DNA of 64,000 bases from Clostridium_AD sp050717535 (GCF_050717535.1 NZ_JBOITM010000068.1:1-64000), one strand, 5' to 3'; numbered from the stretch's first letter, positions 8,410-17,482 are shown. The notes: generated by a model from the letters alone, not told the origin. Numbers and translations are program-made.

Positions 8410-9579
8410 CTATTTAACAGGCTCTATAACTTCTTTAAATGTGAATTTTCCATCTTTAATTTCTTTAATTACAGCACTTTTTACTGCGTTTCTATTTTCA
8501 TCAAAATTAATAACTCCAGCTGCTCCTTGGAAGTCTTTAGTTTTGGCAAGTTCATCTCTTAGTTTAACCGAATCTGCTGATCCAACTCTTTTAATTGCAT
8601 CTAAAAGTATGATATATGCATCATACCCAAGAGCCGTTACTGCTGCAGGTTCTTTTCCGTTATAATCTTTTCTATACTCAGCTAGAAATTTTTCTGATTC
8701 TTTTGTAATTGGCTTTTCAGTAGCAAAAAAGGTTGAGAATGTGGCTCCTTCTACTGCTTCTTTTCCTGTTGTTATAAATGCTGGTGTTTCCCAAGTATCT
8801 CCTCCGATAAATGGTGTGGTTATTCCTAATTGTCTTGCCTGTCTTATTACTAAGGCAGATTCAGTAAAGTTACCAGGTGCAAAAATAGCATCGGGGTTTT
8901 TAGCTTTTAAGTTTGTAAGCTGCGCAGTGAAATCTTGATCTCCAGTATTGTAATTTGTTACTGCAACAATACAATCAGGATCTCCTGTTAATTTTTTAAA
9001 GGAATCTGTAAAATATTTTGCAAGTCCAATTGCATAATCATTAGATACTTCTTGAACAATAGCTACCTTTTTAGCTTTCAATGTGTTGAAAGCATAATTC
9101 GCCATAACAGTTCCTTGGAAAGGATCTATAAAACATACTCTAAAGTAATATTCATTGCCTAATGTCACAAGTGGATTTGTACAAGATGTTCCCATTGTAG
9201 GAATTTTCGCTTTTTTAACAACATCTCCTGCTGCCATGGAAAGGGAACTTCCCCAACTTCCAATTATCGCAGTAACATTTTCTTTATCAACCAATCTTGA
9301 TGCTGCACTTGCTGCTTCCACTTTATCTGACTTATTATCTACGAGTACAAGTTCGACTTTCTTTCCTAACACTTCTGGATAAAGTTTGTTTGCCAGCTTT
9401 ATGCCTTCAATTTCTAGTGCCCCGCCAGCTGCATTTGCTCCAGTCATAGGCTCAAAAACTCCTATTTTAATTACATCACTACTAGCTGTTCCAGTTTCTG
9501 GTGCTTTTTTTCCGCAACCACTTAACCCCATTGTAGATATCATGAGAGTCGCAAGCAAAATTGATACTTTCTTTTTCAT
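8410..9579 (-). CDS. livK: branched-chain amino acid ABC transporter binding lipoprotein
   Basis: The 389-residue protein starts with a lipoprotein signal ending in LSGC (Cys22), so it is anchored to the outer face of the membrane. The rest is a two-lobed periplasmic-binding-protein fold of the Leu/Ile/Val family: IKIGVFEPMTGANAAGG, VLVDNKSDKVEA, AIIGSWGSS, VAIVQEVSNDYAIG and FIGGDTWE. It captures the substrate for LivHMGF. First gene of the operon. Related binding proteins also take short amides, urea or aromatic compounds, so the exact ligand is inferred. Confidence 0.9.
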   Translation of the reverse strand: MKKKVSILLATLMISTMGLSGCGKKAPETGTASSDVIKIGVFEPMTGANAAGGALEIEGIKLANKLYPEVLGKKVELVLVDNKSDKVEAASAASRLVDKENVTAIIGSWGSSLSMAAGDVVKKAKIPTMGTSCTNPLVTLGNEYYFRVCFIDPFQGTVMANYAFNTLKAKKVAIVQEVSNDYAIGLAKYFTDSFKKLTGDPDCIVAVTNYNTGDQDFTAQLTNLKAKNPDAIFAPGNFTESALVIRQARQLGITTPFIGGDTWETPAFITTGKEAVEGATFSTFFATEKPITKESEKFLAEYRKDYNGKEPAAVTALGYDAYIILLDAIKRVGSADSVKLRDELAKTKDFQGAAGVINFDENRNAVKSAVIKEIKDGKFTFKEVIEPVK

Positions 9580-10180
9580 TATTTTCCCCCCTACTTTTTA
9601 TTTAAAAACAAAAATTATAAATACATAGAAAATAAATTAAAAGCTTGAATTTATTTTCCCTACTATTTTTTTATTATACTATATTTTTTTATCTACTACA
9701 ATATTTTTATGAAATTTGTATTTATATTTTAGTCATATTTCAGAATATTATAACTGATAACATTTTCAATTTTACAAATCGCATTGCCTTAAGTAGCTAT
9801 TTATAGCATTTAATGTTGAACTATGTAAATTGATATTTCTATAATTTTTGATTCTTATATATAATTTTATTGCAGTTTTAATGATTTTTGTCTAAATATA
9901 GGAGGTTTTATATCGACAATTTCATCATTACTTAAATACATATAATATTCTGATTAAAAATTCAACTTATGATACATATAATTTGTTGCTTAGCAGTATA
10001 AACTAAATACTAAAAACTATTTCAATTTATACTCTATTGCTCCTTATAATAAAATAAACAACTGCATATAAATAAATATATGAAAAATAGAACCAGCAGA
10101 CCAATATATCCACTAACTCTATTTTTATATAATAATATAGATTTTCATTTATAATATAGTTCTATTCTACGATTAAAGTT
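9580..10180. other. 600-base AT-rich intergenic region
   Basis: Between livK and the epimerase gene (both minus strand). The livK promoter lies at 9673-9701. Around 10083-10125 a weak inverted repeat (AAAAATAGA/CTATTTTT type with a large loop) could end the epimerase transcript. No T-box motif and no convincing small ORF is visible in the rest. Confidence 0.5.
9673..9701 (-). promoter_or_regulatory. sigma-A promoter of the liv operon
   Basis: On the minus strand TTGTAG (9696-9701) and TATAAT (9673-9678) are 17 bp apart, about 95 bases upstream of the livK start. Confidence 0.65.
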
Positions 10181-11197
10181 TTACATATTTTTATAATATT
10201 TTAAAGCTTCCATCTCTGCATCAATTATTTTATCGCAAAAAATATCAAACTCCTCATCAACTATTTGTAATTCAGGATGAGATAATATATATTTAATAGA
10301 TTGTTTGACCCCTTGATCAAATCTAACTGTAGCAACAAAACCAGGAACTAGTCTTTTTATTTTACTATTATCAAAAACTACACTATTAGCCTTATCGCCT
10401 ATTAATCCCCCCTCATAATCAGCTTGACATTTCACTAAGAAATCCGTAGCAATATGTATCTTTTTAACTTCAATATTGAGTGCTTCTCCAATACAATCAT
10501 ATATGTTATTCCAAGTTATAGCTTCATCTGAGGTTATATGAATAGCTTCTCCTATTGCTGCATGATTCCCCATTATTCCCAAAAACGCCTTTGCAAAATC
10601 CGAATTATGAGTTACTGTCCAAAGGGAAGTGCCATCACCTTGAATTATAACTGGTTTTCCTTTTATTATTCTATCAATAACCTGCCATGGACCATTTTTA
10701 CCTTGCACCGCTAGTGGTAGACTGCTCTCACCATAGGTATGACTTGGTCGAATTATGGTTACGGGAAAATTGTTTTTCCTATATTCCTCCATTAATCTTT
10801 CTTCACAAGCTATTTTATCACGAGAATACTGCCAATAAGGATTAGAAAGTGGTGTACTTTCAGTAATTTTATAATATGACAAAGGCTTCTGATAAGCAGA
10901 AGCCGAACTAATACAAATAAACTGTCTTGTTTTCCCACTAAAAAGTCTAATGTCCCTTTGAATCTGTGAGGGTTTAAACGCAATAAAATCAGTAACCACA
11001 TCAAATTTCATATCTTTAATAAGTTGAGTAACCAAAAGTTCATCATTAATATCAGCAGTTAAAACTTTTGCCCCCTCTGGAACATTGCTAACATTATTTC
11101 CCCGATTTAATAAATAAAGTTCCCACCCCTTTTCAACTGCAAGTTTAGATATTGCAGTGCTAATAGTTCCCGTTCCACCAATAAATAAAGCTTTCAT
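10181..11197 (-). CDS. NAD(P)-dependent epimerase/dehydratase (SDR family)
   Basis: The 338-residue protein begins with a Rossmann fold, MKALFIGGTGTISTAI, with the glycine motif at residues 7-12, followed by LLNRG for cofactor discrimination and TADIND, where Asp contacts adenine. The active-site region SSASAYQKPLSYYKITE and TIIRPSHTYGE fit extended SDRs that act on nucleotide sugars or related substrates. It may be closer to atypical SDRs of the isoflavone-reductase/NmrA-like type. A GGAGGG site precedes the ATG. It stands alone with no sugar-pathway neighbours, so the substrate is unknown. Confidence 0.8.
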   Translation of the reverse strand: MKALFIGGTGTISTAISKLAVEKGWELYLLNRGNNVSNVPEGAKVLTADINDELLVTQLIKDMKFDVVTDFIAFKPSQIQRDIRLFSGKTRQFICISSASAYQKPLSYYKITESTPLSNPYWQYSRDKIACEERLMEEYRKNNFPVTIIRPSHTYGESSLPLAVQGKNGPWQVIDRIIKGKPVIIQGDGTSLWTVTHNSDFAKAFLGIMGNHAAIGEAIHITSDEAITWNNIYDCIGEALNIEVKKIHIATDFLVKCQADYEGGLIGDKANSVVFDNSKIKRLVPGFVATVRFDQGVKQSIKYILSHPELQIVDEEFDIFCDKIIDAEMEALKYYKNM

Positions 11198-11623
11198 TAA
11201 ATCCCTCCATTCTGAAATTATCTATTTTTGAGGCTAATATTTCTTAGGCTCTATCATAATATACCATAATTACTATGAATTACAAAAATATTTTTCAAAC
11301 TTAAAATGTATTAATACAATGCCCAGATGGTATCAATAAAATTATTATGGGAATTATATATGTTTGAGGTATAAATTATAGTTGCAATAATAAAAAATAA
11401 GATTCAATCTCCATATTTTATGTTTAAACTCCTAAGATTAAGAATATTCATAATGCCAATGCTTATGTGAGATTTCAAATAATAAAAATAGATTTATTTA
11501 ATACATAGTTTTGATAACTATGTATTGTATTGTTTATATTTGTGTGATATATTGTTAATATAGATTAAATGAATTATACATGAAAATTTGTGATATTAAT
11601 AATTAATTCTATGGAGGTATATT
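11198..11623. other. intergenic region between divergent genes
   Basis: This 426-base stretch separates the epimerase gene (minus) and the esterase gene (plus). It holds the esterase promoter at 11525-11553 and, presumably near 11250, the epimerase promoter (a TATATT-like box). I see no other gene or structured RNA. Confidence 0.5.
11525..11553 (+). promoter_or_regulatory. promoter of the GDSL esterase gene
   Basis: TTGTAT and TATATT separated by 17 bp, about 70 bases before the start codon. Confidence 0.5.
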
Positions 11624-12340
11624 ATGATAATAAAAGATAGTTACATTCTTATAGCATTTGGTGACTCTATTACAAAGGGAATTATTTACGATGAAGAAAG
11701 ATCTAAATACGCACCTTTAAAAGAAAACTTTACAACAATTATAGGAAATAAAATAAAAGGTCAAGTATATAATGCAGGCAAATTTGGAAGCACCATCATG
11801 AGGGGTGTTAGCAAGATGTATAATGATGTGATAAAAAAATCACCTGATATAGTTTTAATAGAGTTTGGTGGTAATGACTGCGATTATAACTGGGAAGACA
11901 TCGCTAAAAATCCTGACGATGAGTATAAACCAAATACTGATATTTCTACTTATCGTGAAACACTGTGTGCAATGATTGACACATTTAAAAATAATCACAT
12001 ATTACCAGTGCTTATGACACTACCACCACTAGATCCACTAAAATATTTCAATTGGATAACTAAAGAAGATTCTTTTGCAGAAAAAAATATCTTACATTGG
12101 CTTGGTACAAAAGATGCTCTTTTCAACTGGCATAGCTCATATAATAAAATCATTACAGAAGTAGCTAATGAAACTGGTACTTTGCTTATAGATGTAAGGT
12201 CGGAGTTTACAAAACATAGCGATTACAGCCAGTTTTTATGTAAAGACGGAATACATCCAAATATGGGTGGACAATCATTAATAGCAACTGTTATATTAAG
12301 ATATATAAATGAAAACTTTAATTTTTTATTACAATCATAA
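11624..12340 (+). CDS. SGNH/GDSL-type esterase
   Basis: The 238-residue protein carries all SGNH hydrolase blocks: FGDSITKG with the nucleophile Ser15 (block I), NAGKFGST (block II glycine), EFGGNDCDYN (block III Asn) and KDGIHPNMGG (block V, catalytic Asp and His). There is no signal peptide, so it should act in the cytoplasm, for example as an acyl-ester or sugar O-acetyl hydrolase. ATGGAGG precedes the start. It is monocistronic, with its own promoter and a strong terminator. The substrate cannot be read from sequence. Confidence 0.85.
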   Translation: MIIKDSYILIAFGDSITKGIIYDEERSKYAPLKENFTTIIGNKIKGQVYNAGKFGSTIMRGVSKMYNDVIKKSPDIVLIEFGGNDCDYNWEDIAKNPDDEYKPNTDISTYRETLCAMIDTFKNNHILPVLMTLPPLDPLKYFNWITKEDSFAEKNILHWLGTKDALFNWHSSYNKIITEVANETGTLLIDVRSEFTKHSDYSQFLCKDGIHPNMGGQSLIATVILRYINENFNFLLQS

Positions 12341-12347
12341 TTAATTT

Positions 12348-12386
12348 AAGGCTATGTTACCATTATCTTAATGGTAACATAGCCTT
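12348..12386. terminator. bidirectional terminator between convergent genes
   Basis: A perfect 17-bp stem (12348-12364 with 12370-12386) with a 5-base loop, eight bases after the esterase stop and 45 bases past the nucleoside permease stop on the other strand. Flanking A and T runs suit both directions. Confidence 0.9.
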
Positions 12387-12430
12387 ATTTGCATATAAGT
12401 AATTTAATGAAACTTAAAGTTATGGTTTCA

Positions 12431-13369
12431 TCATCTATCTTCCCTATAATATGGTGTTCCCAAATTTTTAGGTGGAGCATTCCTTTTAGATTTTTTCATA
12501 GACACAATTACAAGAATAGCTATGGTAACTAAATATGGAAGCATATCTACTAGATATTGAGAAATAATGTGAATCCCAGCTCCCTGAAGCCTAAAGCCTA
12601 TTATATCAAGTCCCCCAAATAAAAATGCTCCAAATATTGCTTTATAGGGATTCCATGCAGAAAATATAACAAGTGCTATGGCAATCCATCCTCTACCTGC
12701 CACAACATTTTCTTGCCAGTTAGGGATATATACAAGCGAAAGGTAAGCCCCTCCAAGTCCACACAATGCTCCTCCAATTAGAATATGAACATACTTATAT
12801 AATGTAATATTTATACTTGCTGCATCTGCTGAGCCTGGGTTTTCTCCTATTGCTCTTAGATTTAGCCCTTTGCTTGTATTGTATAGATATACACCAATAA
12901 CCACTGCTAATATATACCCAAGATACACAAAGGCATCATGTTTAAAAAATATTGGTCCAATAACAGGAATATCACTTATTACAGGAATAAAGTAAGGTTT
13001 AAAAAAGTTTTTCACTGCTGCAGGGGCAGTTTGCCCAACTAACTGCTTGCCTATTAAGGTTGAAAACCCACTTCCAAAGGTAGCCAAGGCCAGGCCTGTA
13101 ACTACTTGATTTGCTCTTAAAGATATTGTTAAAAAAGCAAATATTAAGCCACCAAATGCTCCAGCAACCATCGCTCCTAGGAGTGCCGCAAAAACATTTT
13201 CAGTGCTTAGTCCTACCAAAAAACCTATTACAGCACCCATGAGCATCATACCTTCCACTCCGAGATTAAGGTTGCCAGCTTTCTCTATTAATATTTCGCC
13301 AAGAGTTGCAAAAAGAAGAGGAGTTCCTGCAACTATTGCTGCAGCTAAAAACGTTGTCATTCCATTCAT
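12431..13369 (-). CDS. nupQ: nucleoside ABC transporter permease (NupQ/BmpA-linked)
   Basis: A 312-residue membrane protein with about nine helices of the BPD_transp_2 family. Motifs LGEILIEKAGNLNLGVEGMMLMGAV (N-terminal third) and the docking loop TSKGLNLRAIGENPGSADAASIN near residue 165 are typical of the second permease of nucleoside importers such as B. subtilis NupNOPQ. It forms the pore with the preceding permease. Its ATG overlaps the stop of that gene (ATGA), with AGGAGG upstream. Last gene of the operon. Confidence 0.9.
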   Translation of the reverse strand: MNGMTTFLAAAIVAGTPLLFATLGEILIEKAGNLNLGVEGMMLMGAVIGFLVGLSTENVFAALLGAMVAGAFGGLIFAFLTISLRANQVVTGLALATFGSGFSTLIGKQLVGQTAPAAVKNFFKPYFIPVISDIPVIGPIFFKHDAFVYLGYILAVVIGVYLYNTSKGLNLRAIGENPGSADAASINITLYKYVHILIGGALCGLGGAYLSLVYIPNWQENVVAGRGWIAIALVIFSAWNPYKAIFGAFLFGGLDIIGFRLQGAGIHIISQYLVDMLPYLVTIAILVIVSMKKSKRNAPPKNLGTPYYREDR

Positions 13370-14424
13370 TCTGCGCCACCTCCTTTGCTAGAAATTTTAA
13401 ACCTAATAAAAAACTCACTACCAAGTACAAAAAACAAAATAACAGATTGTAATAAAAGTGCCGTAGCACCCGGTATTCCATAGGAGGTTTGAATGAAGGA
13501 CCCTCCTTGCTGAAGAGCCGCAAATAATATTGAAATGACCAGAATAACTGGTGCATTTAAATACCCAAGCCATGCAACTATTATAGCTGTATATCCTACT
13601 CCTCCAGATACACTTTCGCCAAGTGTATTGCTTATACCTGAAGCTTGAATCATCCCAACAAGTCCACATAAGCCCCCACTTAAAAGTATAGAAATAATTA
13701 TAGTTTTCTTTATATCAACCCCAGAATAAAGTGCTGTTTTTTCGCTTTCTCCTAGTACCGAAATTTCATAACCCCTTTTAGTATAATTCATGAAAATATA
13801 TATGAATACAACTAAAATCAGTGCAAATATCCATCCAATGTGCACTTTGAAAAGCTCTGGAAGTATAGCATTATCAGTAAAGCTCGCTATTTTTGCAAAT
13901 CCCTTTGCATTAGGGTCCTTTAATGGCCCATGCTGAAGGAATACTATCCATTTAATAGCAACATAATTCATCATCAGAGTGACTATGGTTTCATTTGTAC
14001 CCCACTTTGCTTTAAAAACAGCAGGGATTAGTGCCCACAAGCTTCCACCGATTATACCCGCAATCATCATTATTATTAATAGTGCAGGTCTTGGCATTTG
14101 TGGAAATTTAAGTGCAAATAGGGAAGCTGCAAAGGCTCCCATAAGGATTTGACCTTCAGCACCAATATTCCAAAAATGCATTTTAAAAGCTACTGCAACC
14201 CCTAATGCAGCTATACAAAGAGGAATCGCTAGTTTAATAGTTTCTCTAATAGAATAAGAGGACCCAAAAGCTCCATTTAGCATTGATGTATAAATATCTA
14301 AAGGGTTCTTTTTCATCAGTATAAAAACTATGCTAAATACCAAAAGTGCAAGTATTACTGAAGAAATTCTAATGGTTGTACTTTTTCCTTTGCTTATTTC
14401 AGCTCTTTTTATAAACCTTAGCAT
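13366..14424 (-). CDS. nupP: nucleoside ABC transporter permease (NupP)
   Basis: A 352-residue membrane protein with about nine helices. Family motifs are AAALGVAVAFKMHFWNIGAEGQILMGAF-like (here split by helix 3), TNETIVTLMMNYVA near 140 and the cytoplasmic loop TKRGYEISVLGESEKTALYSGVD near 215. It is the partner of the downstream permease and docks on the NupO-type ATPase. ATAGGAGGTG precedes the ATG, and it lies 12 bases after nupO. Confidence 0.9.
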   Translation of the reverse strand: MLRFIKRAEISKGKSTTIRISSVILALLVFSIVFILMKKNPLDIYTSMLNGAFGSSYSIRETIKLAIPLCIAALGVAVAFKMHFWNIGAEGQILMGAFAASLFALKFPQMPRPALLIIMMIAGIIGGSLWALIPAVFKAKWGTNETIVTLMMNYVAIKWIVFLQHGPLKDPNAKGFAKIASFTDNAILPELFKVHIGWIFALILVVFIYIFMNYTKRGYEISVLGESEKTALYSGVDIKKTIIISILLSGGLCGLVGMIQASGISNTLGESVSGGVGYTAIIVAWLGYLNAPVILVISILFAALQQGGSFIQTSYGIPGATALLLQSVILFFVLGSEFFIRFKISSKGGGAE

Positions 14425-14436
14425 CCACTACACCTC

Positions 14437-15963
14437 CTATGCTTCCTGCAGCTTATTTTTATGACCGGTCATAAGTAAACCGATTTCTTCTTTTGTAGCA
14501 TTGACTCCTTGCAAAATTCCGGTGATTTCACCACTACAAATCACCATTACCCTATCGCAAAGTTGAATTAAAACATCTAAATCCTCTCCAATAAAAAGTA
14601 CTCCTACCCCCTTGGCCTTCTGCTGATTTATTAGGTTATATATAGTATAACAAGTATTTATATCTAGTCCTCTTACTGGATAAGCCATTATAAGAAGTTT
14701 AGGATCTGCAGCAAGTTCCCTTCCTAATAGTATCTTTTGAATATTTCCTCCTGATAAATTTTTAATAGGATAATAAATTCCTGGAGTTTTTATTTCAAGT
14801 GTTTCAATAATTTCTAATGCTCTATTTATAGCAGGTTTTTTATCTATAAAAAGTCCCTGTTGACATTGATATTCCTTTAGCATTAAGTTATCTACCATGT
14901 CCATAGAACCAACTAGGCCCATACCAAGCCTATCTTCAGGAATAAAACTCATACTAATACCTTTTTTTATTATATCTCTCGTGTTCTTTCCTACAATATT
15001 TTCTCCCTTGAAATTTATTTCTCCTTCTTTTACTGGTTGCATTCCTATTAGTGATTCACATAATTCTTTTTGACCACTGTTTACTATACCTGCCATTCCA
15101 AGGATTTCTCCTGCGCCTATACTAAATGATATTTTTTTTAATCTTTCTATTCCCTCTTCATCACATACTCTAAGATTTTTAACATCTAAAATATTTTCTG
15201 TGCCTTCGTATTTTAATTTTTTAATAGATAAATCTACAGGATGTCCCACCATTAGCTCAGCCAATTTTTTAGGATCGGTATCTTTTCTATTCAGGGTAAT
15301 AATGGTTTCACCCTTTCTTAGAACAGTTATCTTATCTGAAATCTCCATAACCTCGTCCATTTTATGGCTTATGAATATTATGGCACAGCCCTGCTCCTTC
15401 ATCTTATTGATTATTTTAAATAGCTTTTTCGTTTCCAGAGGGGTGAACACTGTAGTGGGCTCATCCAACACAAGTATTTCTGCGCCTCTATACATGACCT
15501 TGAGTATTTCTAGTATTTGTTTTTCTCCCACTGTCATATCATATACTCTTTTATTTACATCAACCTCAAGACCATACTTATCAGATAGTTCTGTTATGTC
15601 TTTTATTACTTTGTTCTTATTTATAAAAAAGCCAGTCTTTTGACCAATCATTATATTTTCCAAACTAGTCATTACTTCTACCAGTTTAAAGTGCTGATGA
15701 ATCATTCCAATTTTTGACTTAATAGCATCTTTTGGTGCAGAAAACTTTACTTCTTTTCCACTAACAAAAATAGAACCTCTGTCAGGAATATAAATTCCTG
15801 ACAGAATGTTCATTAGTGTACTTTTTCCTGCTCCATTTTCTCCTAGCAATGCATGGATTTCGCCGCTATTTATTTCTAAATTAATATTATGATTGGCAAC
15901 TACTCTACCAAAAACTTTGGTTATTCCCTTCATTGATATGTGTGTGTGTGGAACAGTACTCAT
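14437..15963 (-). CDS. nupO: nucleoside ABC transporter ATPase with two ABC domains (NupO)
   Basis: The 508-residue ATPase is a tandem of two ABC domains, as in sugar and nucleoside importers of the RbsA/NupO type. Domain 1 has a full P-loop GENGAGKST near 40, MTVGEKQ as signature and LVLDEPT as Walker B. Domain 2 has a degenerate P-loop (GIVNSGQKEL), a good signature (LSGGNIQK) and a Walker B reading LLIMAYPVRGLD, so Tyr stands where a catalytic Glu, or the Gln common in this subfamily, is expected. One competent site per protein is normal for this class. It energises the two downstream permeases. Confidence 0.9.
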   Translation of the reverse strand: MSTVPHTHISMKGITKVFGRVVANHNINLEINSGEIHALLGENGAGKSTLMNILSGIYIPDRGSIFVSGKEVKFSAPKDAIKSKIGMIHQHFKLVEVMTSLENIMIGQKTGFFINKNKVIKDITELSDKYGLEVDVNKRVYDMTVGEKQILEILKVMYRGAEILVLDEPTTVFTPLETKKLFKIINKMKEQGCAIIFISHKMDEVMEISDKITVLRKGETIITLNRKDTDPKKLAELMVGHPVDLSIKKLKYEGTENILDVKNLRVCDEEGIERLKKISFSIGAGEILGMAGIVNSGQKELCESLIGMQPVKEGEINFKGENIVGKNTRDIIKKGISMSFIPEDRLGMGLVGSMDMVDNLMLKEYQCQQGLFIDKKPAINRALEIIETLEIKTPGIYYPIKNLSGGNIQKILLGRELAADPKLLIMAYPVRGLDINTCYTIYNLINQQKAKGVGVLFIGEDLDVLIQLCDRVMVICSGEITGILQGVNATKEEIGLLMTGHKNKLQEA

Positions 15964-15998
15964 AATATCACCCTTTTCTAATTTACTTTAGCTTCTAT

Positions 15999-16032
15999 TT
16001 TACATTACCTTCTACTTTACATTACCTTCTAC
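15999..16032. repeat. 17-bp perfect tandem duplication at the bmp gene stop
   Basis: The sequence TTTACATTACCTTCTAC occurs twice in direct contact (15999-16015 and 16016-16032). The inner copy encodes the last codons of the binding protein and its TAG; the outer copy repeats them after the stop. It looks like a recent slippage duplication. Confidence 0.95.
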
Positions 16033-17133
16033 TCCCTTAACAAACCAATCAAAGAGAAGCATATCTTTATCTGACATAACTTCGCCTTCTTTAATTTTTA
16101 AAACACCAGTATTATCATATATAGGTCCAACAAACACTTTGTTTTTACCCGAAATTATATCAGCTTTAGCACTATCTACTGCAGCTTGTGCATCAGGTGG
16201 TGCATTTTTAGTTAAAGGAGCTAAGTATATTATACTTTTAGCATTATCTGCATCCATTGCTCCCCAATAACTTTCTGATTTCCAAGTCCCAGCAATAATT
16301 TTACTTACTTGATCTACATAATATGGTCCCCAATTCCAAATTGGAGCTGTCATGTAAGCGTTTGGTGCAGCCTTACTCATATCTGAGTTATAACCTATAG
16401 ACCAAACTCCCTTTTCCTCTGCAGCTATTTGTGGTCCGGTTGTATCCTGATGCTGTGCAATAACATCTACCCCTGCGTCTAAAAGTGCCTTTGCTGCTTC
16501 TTTTTCTTTTGCAGGATCATACCAAGTATTAGTCCATATAGTTTTCACAACTGCTTCTTTGTTAACCGATTGTACTCCAAGTGCAAATGCATTTATACCT
16601 CTAACACATTCAGGAATGTTCATAGCTGCAACATACCCGATTTTATTTGTTTTAGTTTTCATACCTGCCACAATACCTGAAAGATATCTAACCTGATAGT
16701 CTCTTCCAAAGTAATTTGACATATTAGTTTCTTGCATGTAACCTGAACAATGCATGTATTTTATTTCAGGATGTTTCTTTGCAGATTTGTCCATTCCCTC
16801 CATGAATCCAAAACTTGTTCCTACAATTACTGTGGCACCATTGTTAATCATTTCTTCGCAAGTCTTATCAACCTCTGCAGCATCTTCTTTTACACTTTCC
16901 TTAAATACTGTTTCTACCTTTCCTGCAAGTTCCTTTTCAAGATATAGCCTTCCTTGATCATGAGCAAAAGTATACCCACCATCACCAATAGGTCCTACAT
17001 AAATAAAACCTACCTTTACTTTTTTACTAGTATCAGGGGTAACTGTATTTCCTTCATCTTTTTTTGAACAACCTGTTAGAATTCCTCCTAGCACTAGTAT
17101 TAGTGTAAGCATTAAACCAATAACTTTTTTCAT
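16012..17133 (-). CDS. BMP-family nucleoside-binding lipoprotein
   Basis: The 373-residue protein has a lipoprotein signal ending LTGC (Cys22) and then the BMP/PnrA fold that binds purine nucleosides: VKVGFIYVGPIGDGGYTFAHDQG, a VIVGTSFGFMEGM helix, GRDYQVRYLSGIVAG and the binding-site tail. It delivers ligand to NupOPQ. I start at the ATG at 17133, which has GGGGAG six bases before it and opens a classic signal peptide. The 29 codons upstream in frame would run into the terminator stem of the riboswitch and are not used. Likely ligand: guanosine or other purine nucleosides, in line with the riboswitch. Confidence 0.88.
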   Translation of the reverse strand: MKKVIGLMLTLILVLGGILTGCSKKDEGNTVTPDTSKKVKVGFIYVGPIGDGGYTFAHDQGRLYLEKELAGKVETVFKESVKEDAAEVDKTCEEMINNGATVIVGTSFGFMEGMDKSAKKHPEIKYMHCSGYMQETNMSNYFGRDYQVRYLSGIVAGMKTKTNKIGYVAAMNIPECVRGINAFALGVQSVNKEAVVKTIWTNTWYDPAKEKEAAKALLDAGVDVIAQHQDTTGPQIAAEEKGVWSIGYNSDMSKAAPNAYMTAPIWNWGPYYVDQVSKIIAGTWKSESYWGAMDADNAKSIIYLAPLTKNAPPDAQAAVDSAKADIISGKNKVFVGPIYDNTGVLKIKEGEVMSDKDMLLFDWFVKGVEGNVK

Positions 17134-17200
17134 AAAACGCTCCCCTATTCTTATAAATTTTATATTAAGACATAACATCTTTAATATACCCAACTGCAAC

Positions 17201-17249
17201 AAAAAATATAAACTTTCCAAATTGAAATTTCAAAATGGAAAGTTTATAT
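17201..17249 (-). terminator. terminator of the purine riboswitch expression platform
   Basis: On the minus strand a long hairpin (arms at about 17206-17225 and 17230-17249, about 20 pairs with one A/A internal loop) is followed by six T residues (17201-17206). It lies 70 bases after the aptamer and 70 bases before the bmp start, as expected for an OFF switch that stops transcription when purine is bound. Confidence 0.8.
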
Positions 17250-17317
17250 AAAAACCTATTAAAATATAGGGTTACACTTAAAAAGTAATCCTATAACTTT
17301 ATAACTTATATATAATC

Positions 17318-17386
17318 ACCCATAGTCAGGCTATTTATGGTAGCCCGAGAGAAATATTTAGACCATATTACTAAACATATATAGGT
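17318..17386 (-). promoter_or_regulatory. purine (guanine-type) riboswitch aptamer with variant core
   Basis: On the minus strand the 69 nt align to the B. subtilis xpt guanine aptamer without gaps up to P3. P1 is ACCUAUA/UAUGGGU, L2 AAUAUGG, L3 CCAUAAA, and J3/1 is ACUAU with C at position 74, the guanine-reading base; U47, C50 and U51 are kept. Differences from the consensus in xpt numbering: A52 is C, the G46-C53 pair is replaced by A46-U53 (compensated), A24 is U, and the top of P2 is a U-U mismatch. P3 is one pair longer. It lies upstream of the nucleoside importer genes and before a terminator. Ligand most likely guanine or hypoxanthine, but the pocket layer is unusual. Confidence 0.85.
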
Positions 17387-17482
17387 TTACAGGAACATAT
17401 ATTATTTTTTAAATATTGCAAATATTTTGTATATAAGAGTATATTACAGTAAAAGTCATAAAATGTATATAGTTTTTGATAT

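Noticed and set aside
9580..10180. T-box or other amino-acid leader before livK
   Set aside because: No AGGGTGG-type T-box core, no specifier-loop pattern and no terminator near livK.
13266..13669. Overlapping minus-strand frames inside the nucleoside permease genes
   Set aside because: Trp/Cys-rich, out-of-frame shadows of strong membrane-protein genes.
15200..15643. 147-codon plus-strand frame
   Set aside because: Antisense shadow of the nupO coding sequence; no ribosome site and no family pattern.
17134..17220. 29 extra in-frame codons before the bmp lipoprotein gene
   Set aside because: They run into the terminator stem of the riboswitch, have no ribosome site and would hide the signal peptide; the ATG at 17133 fits.
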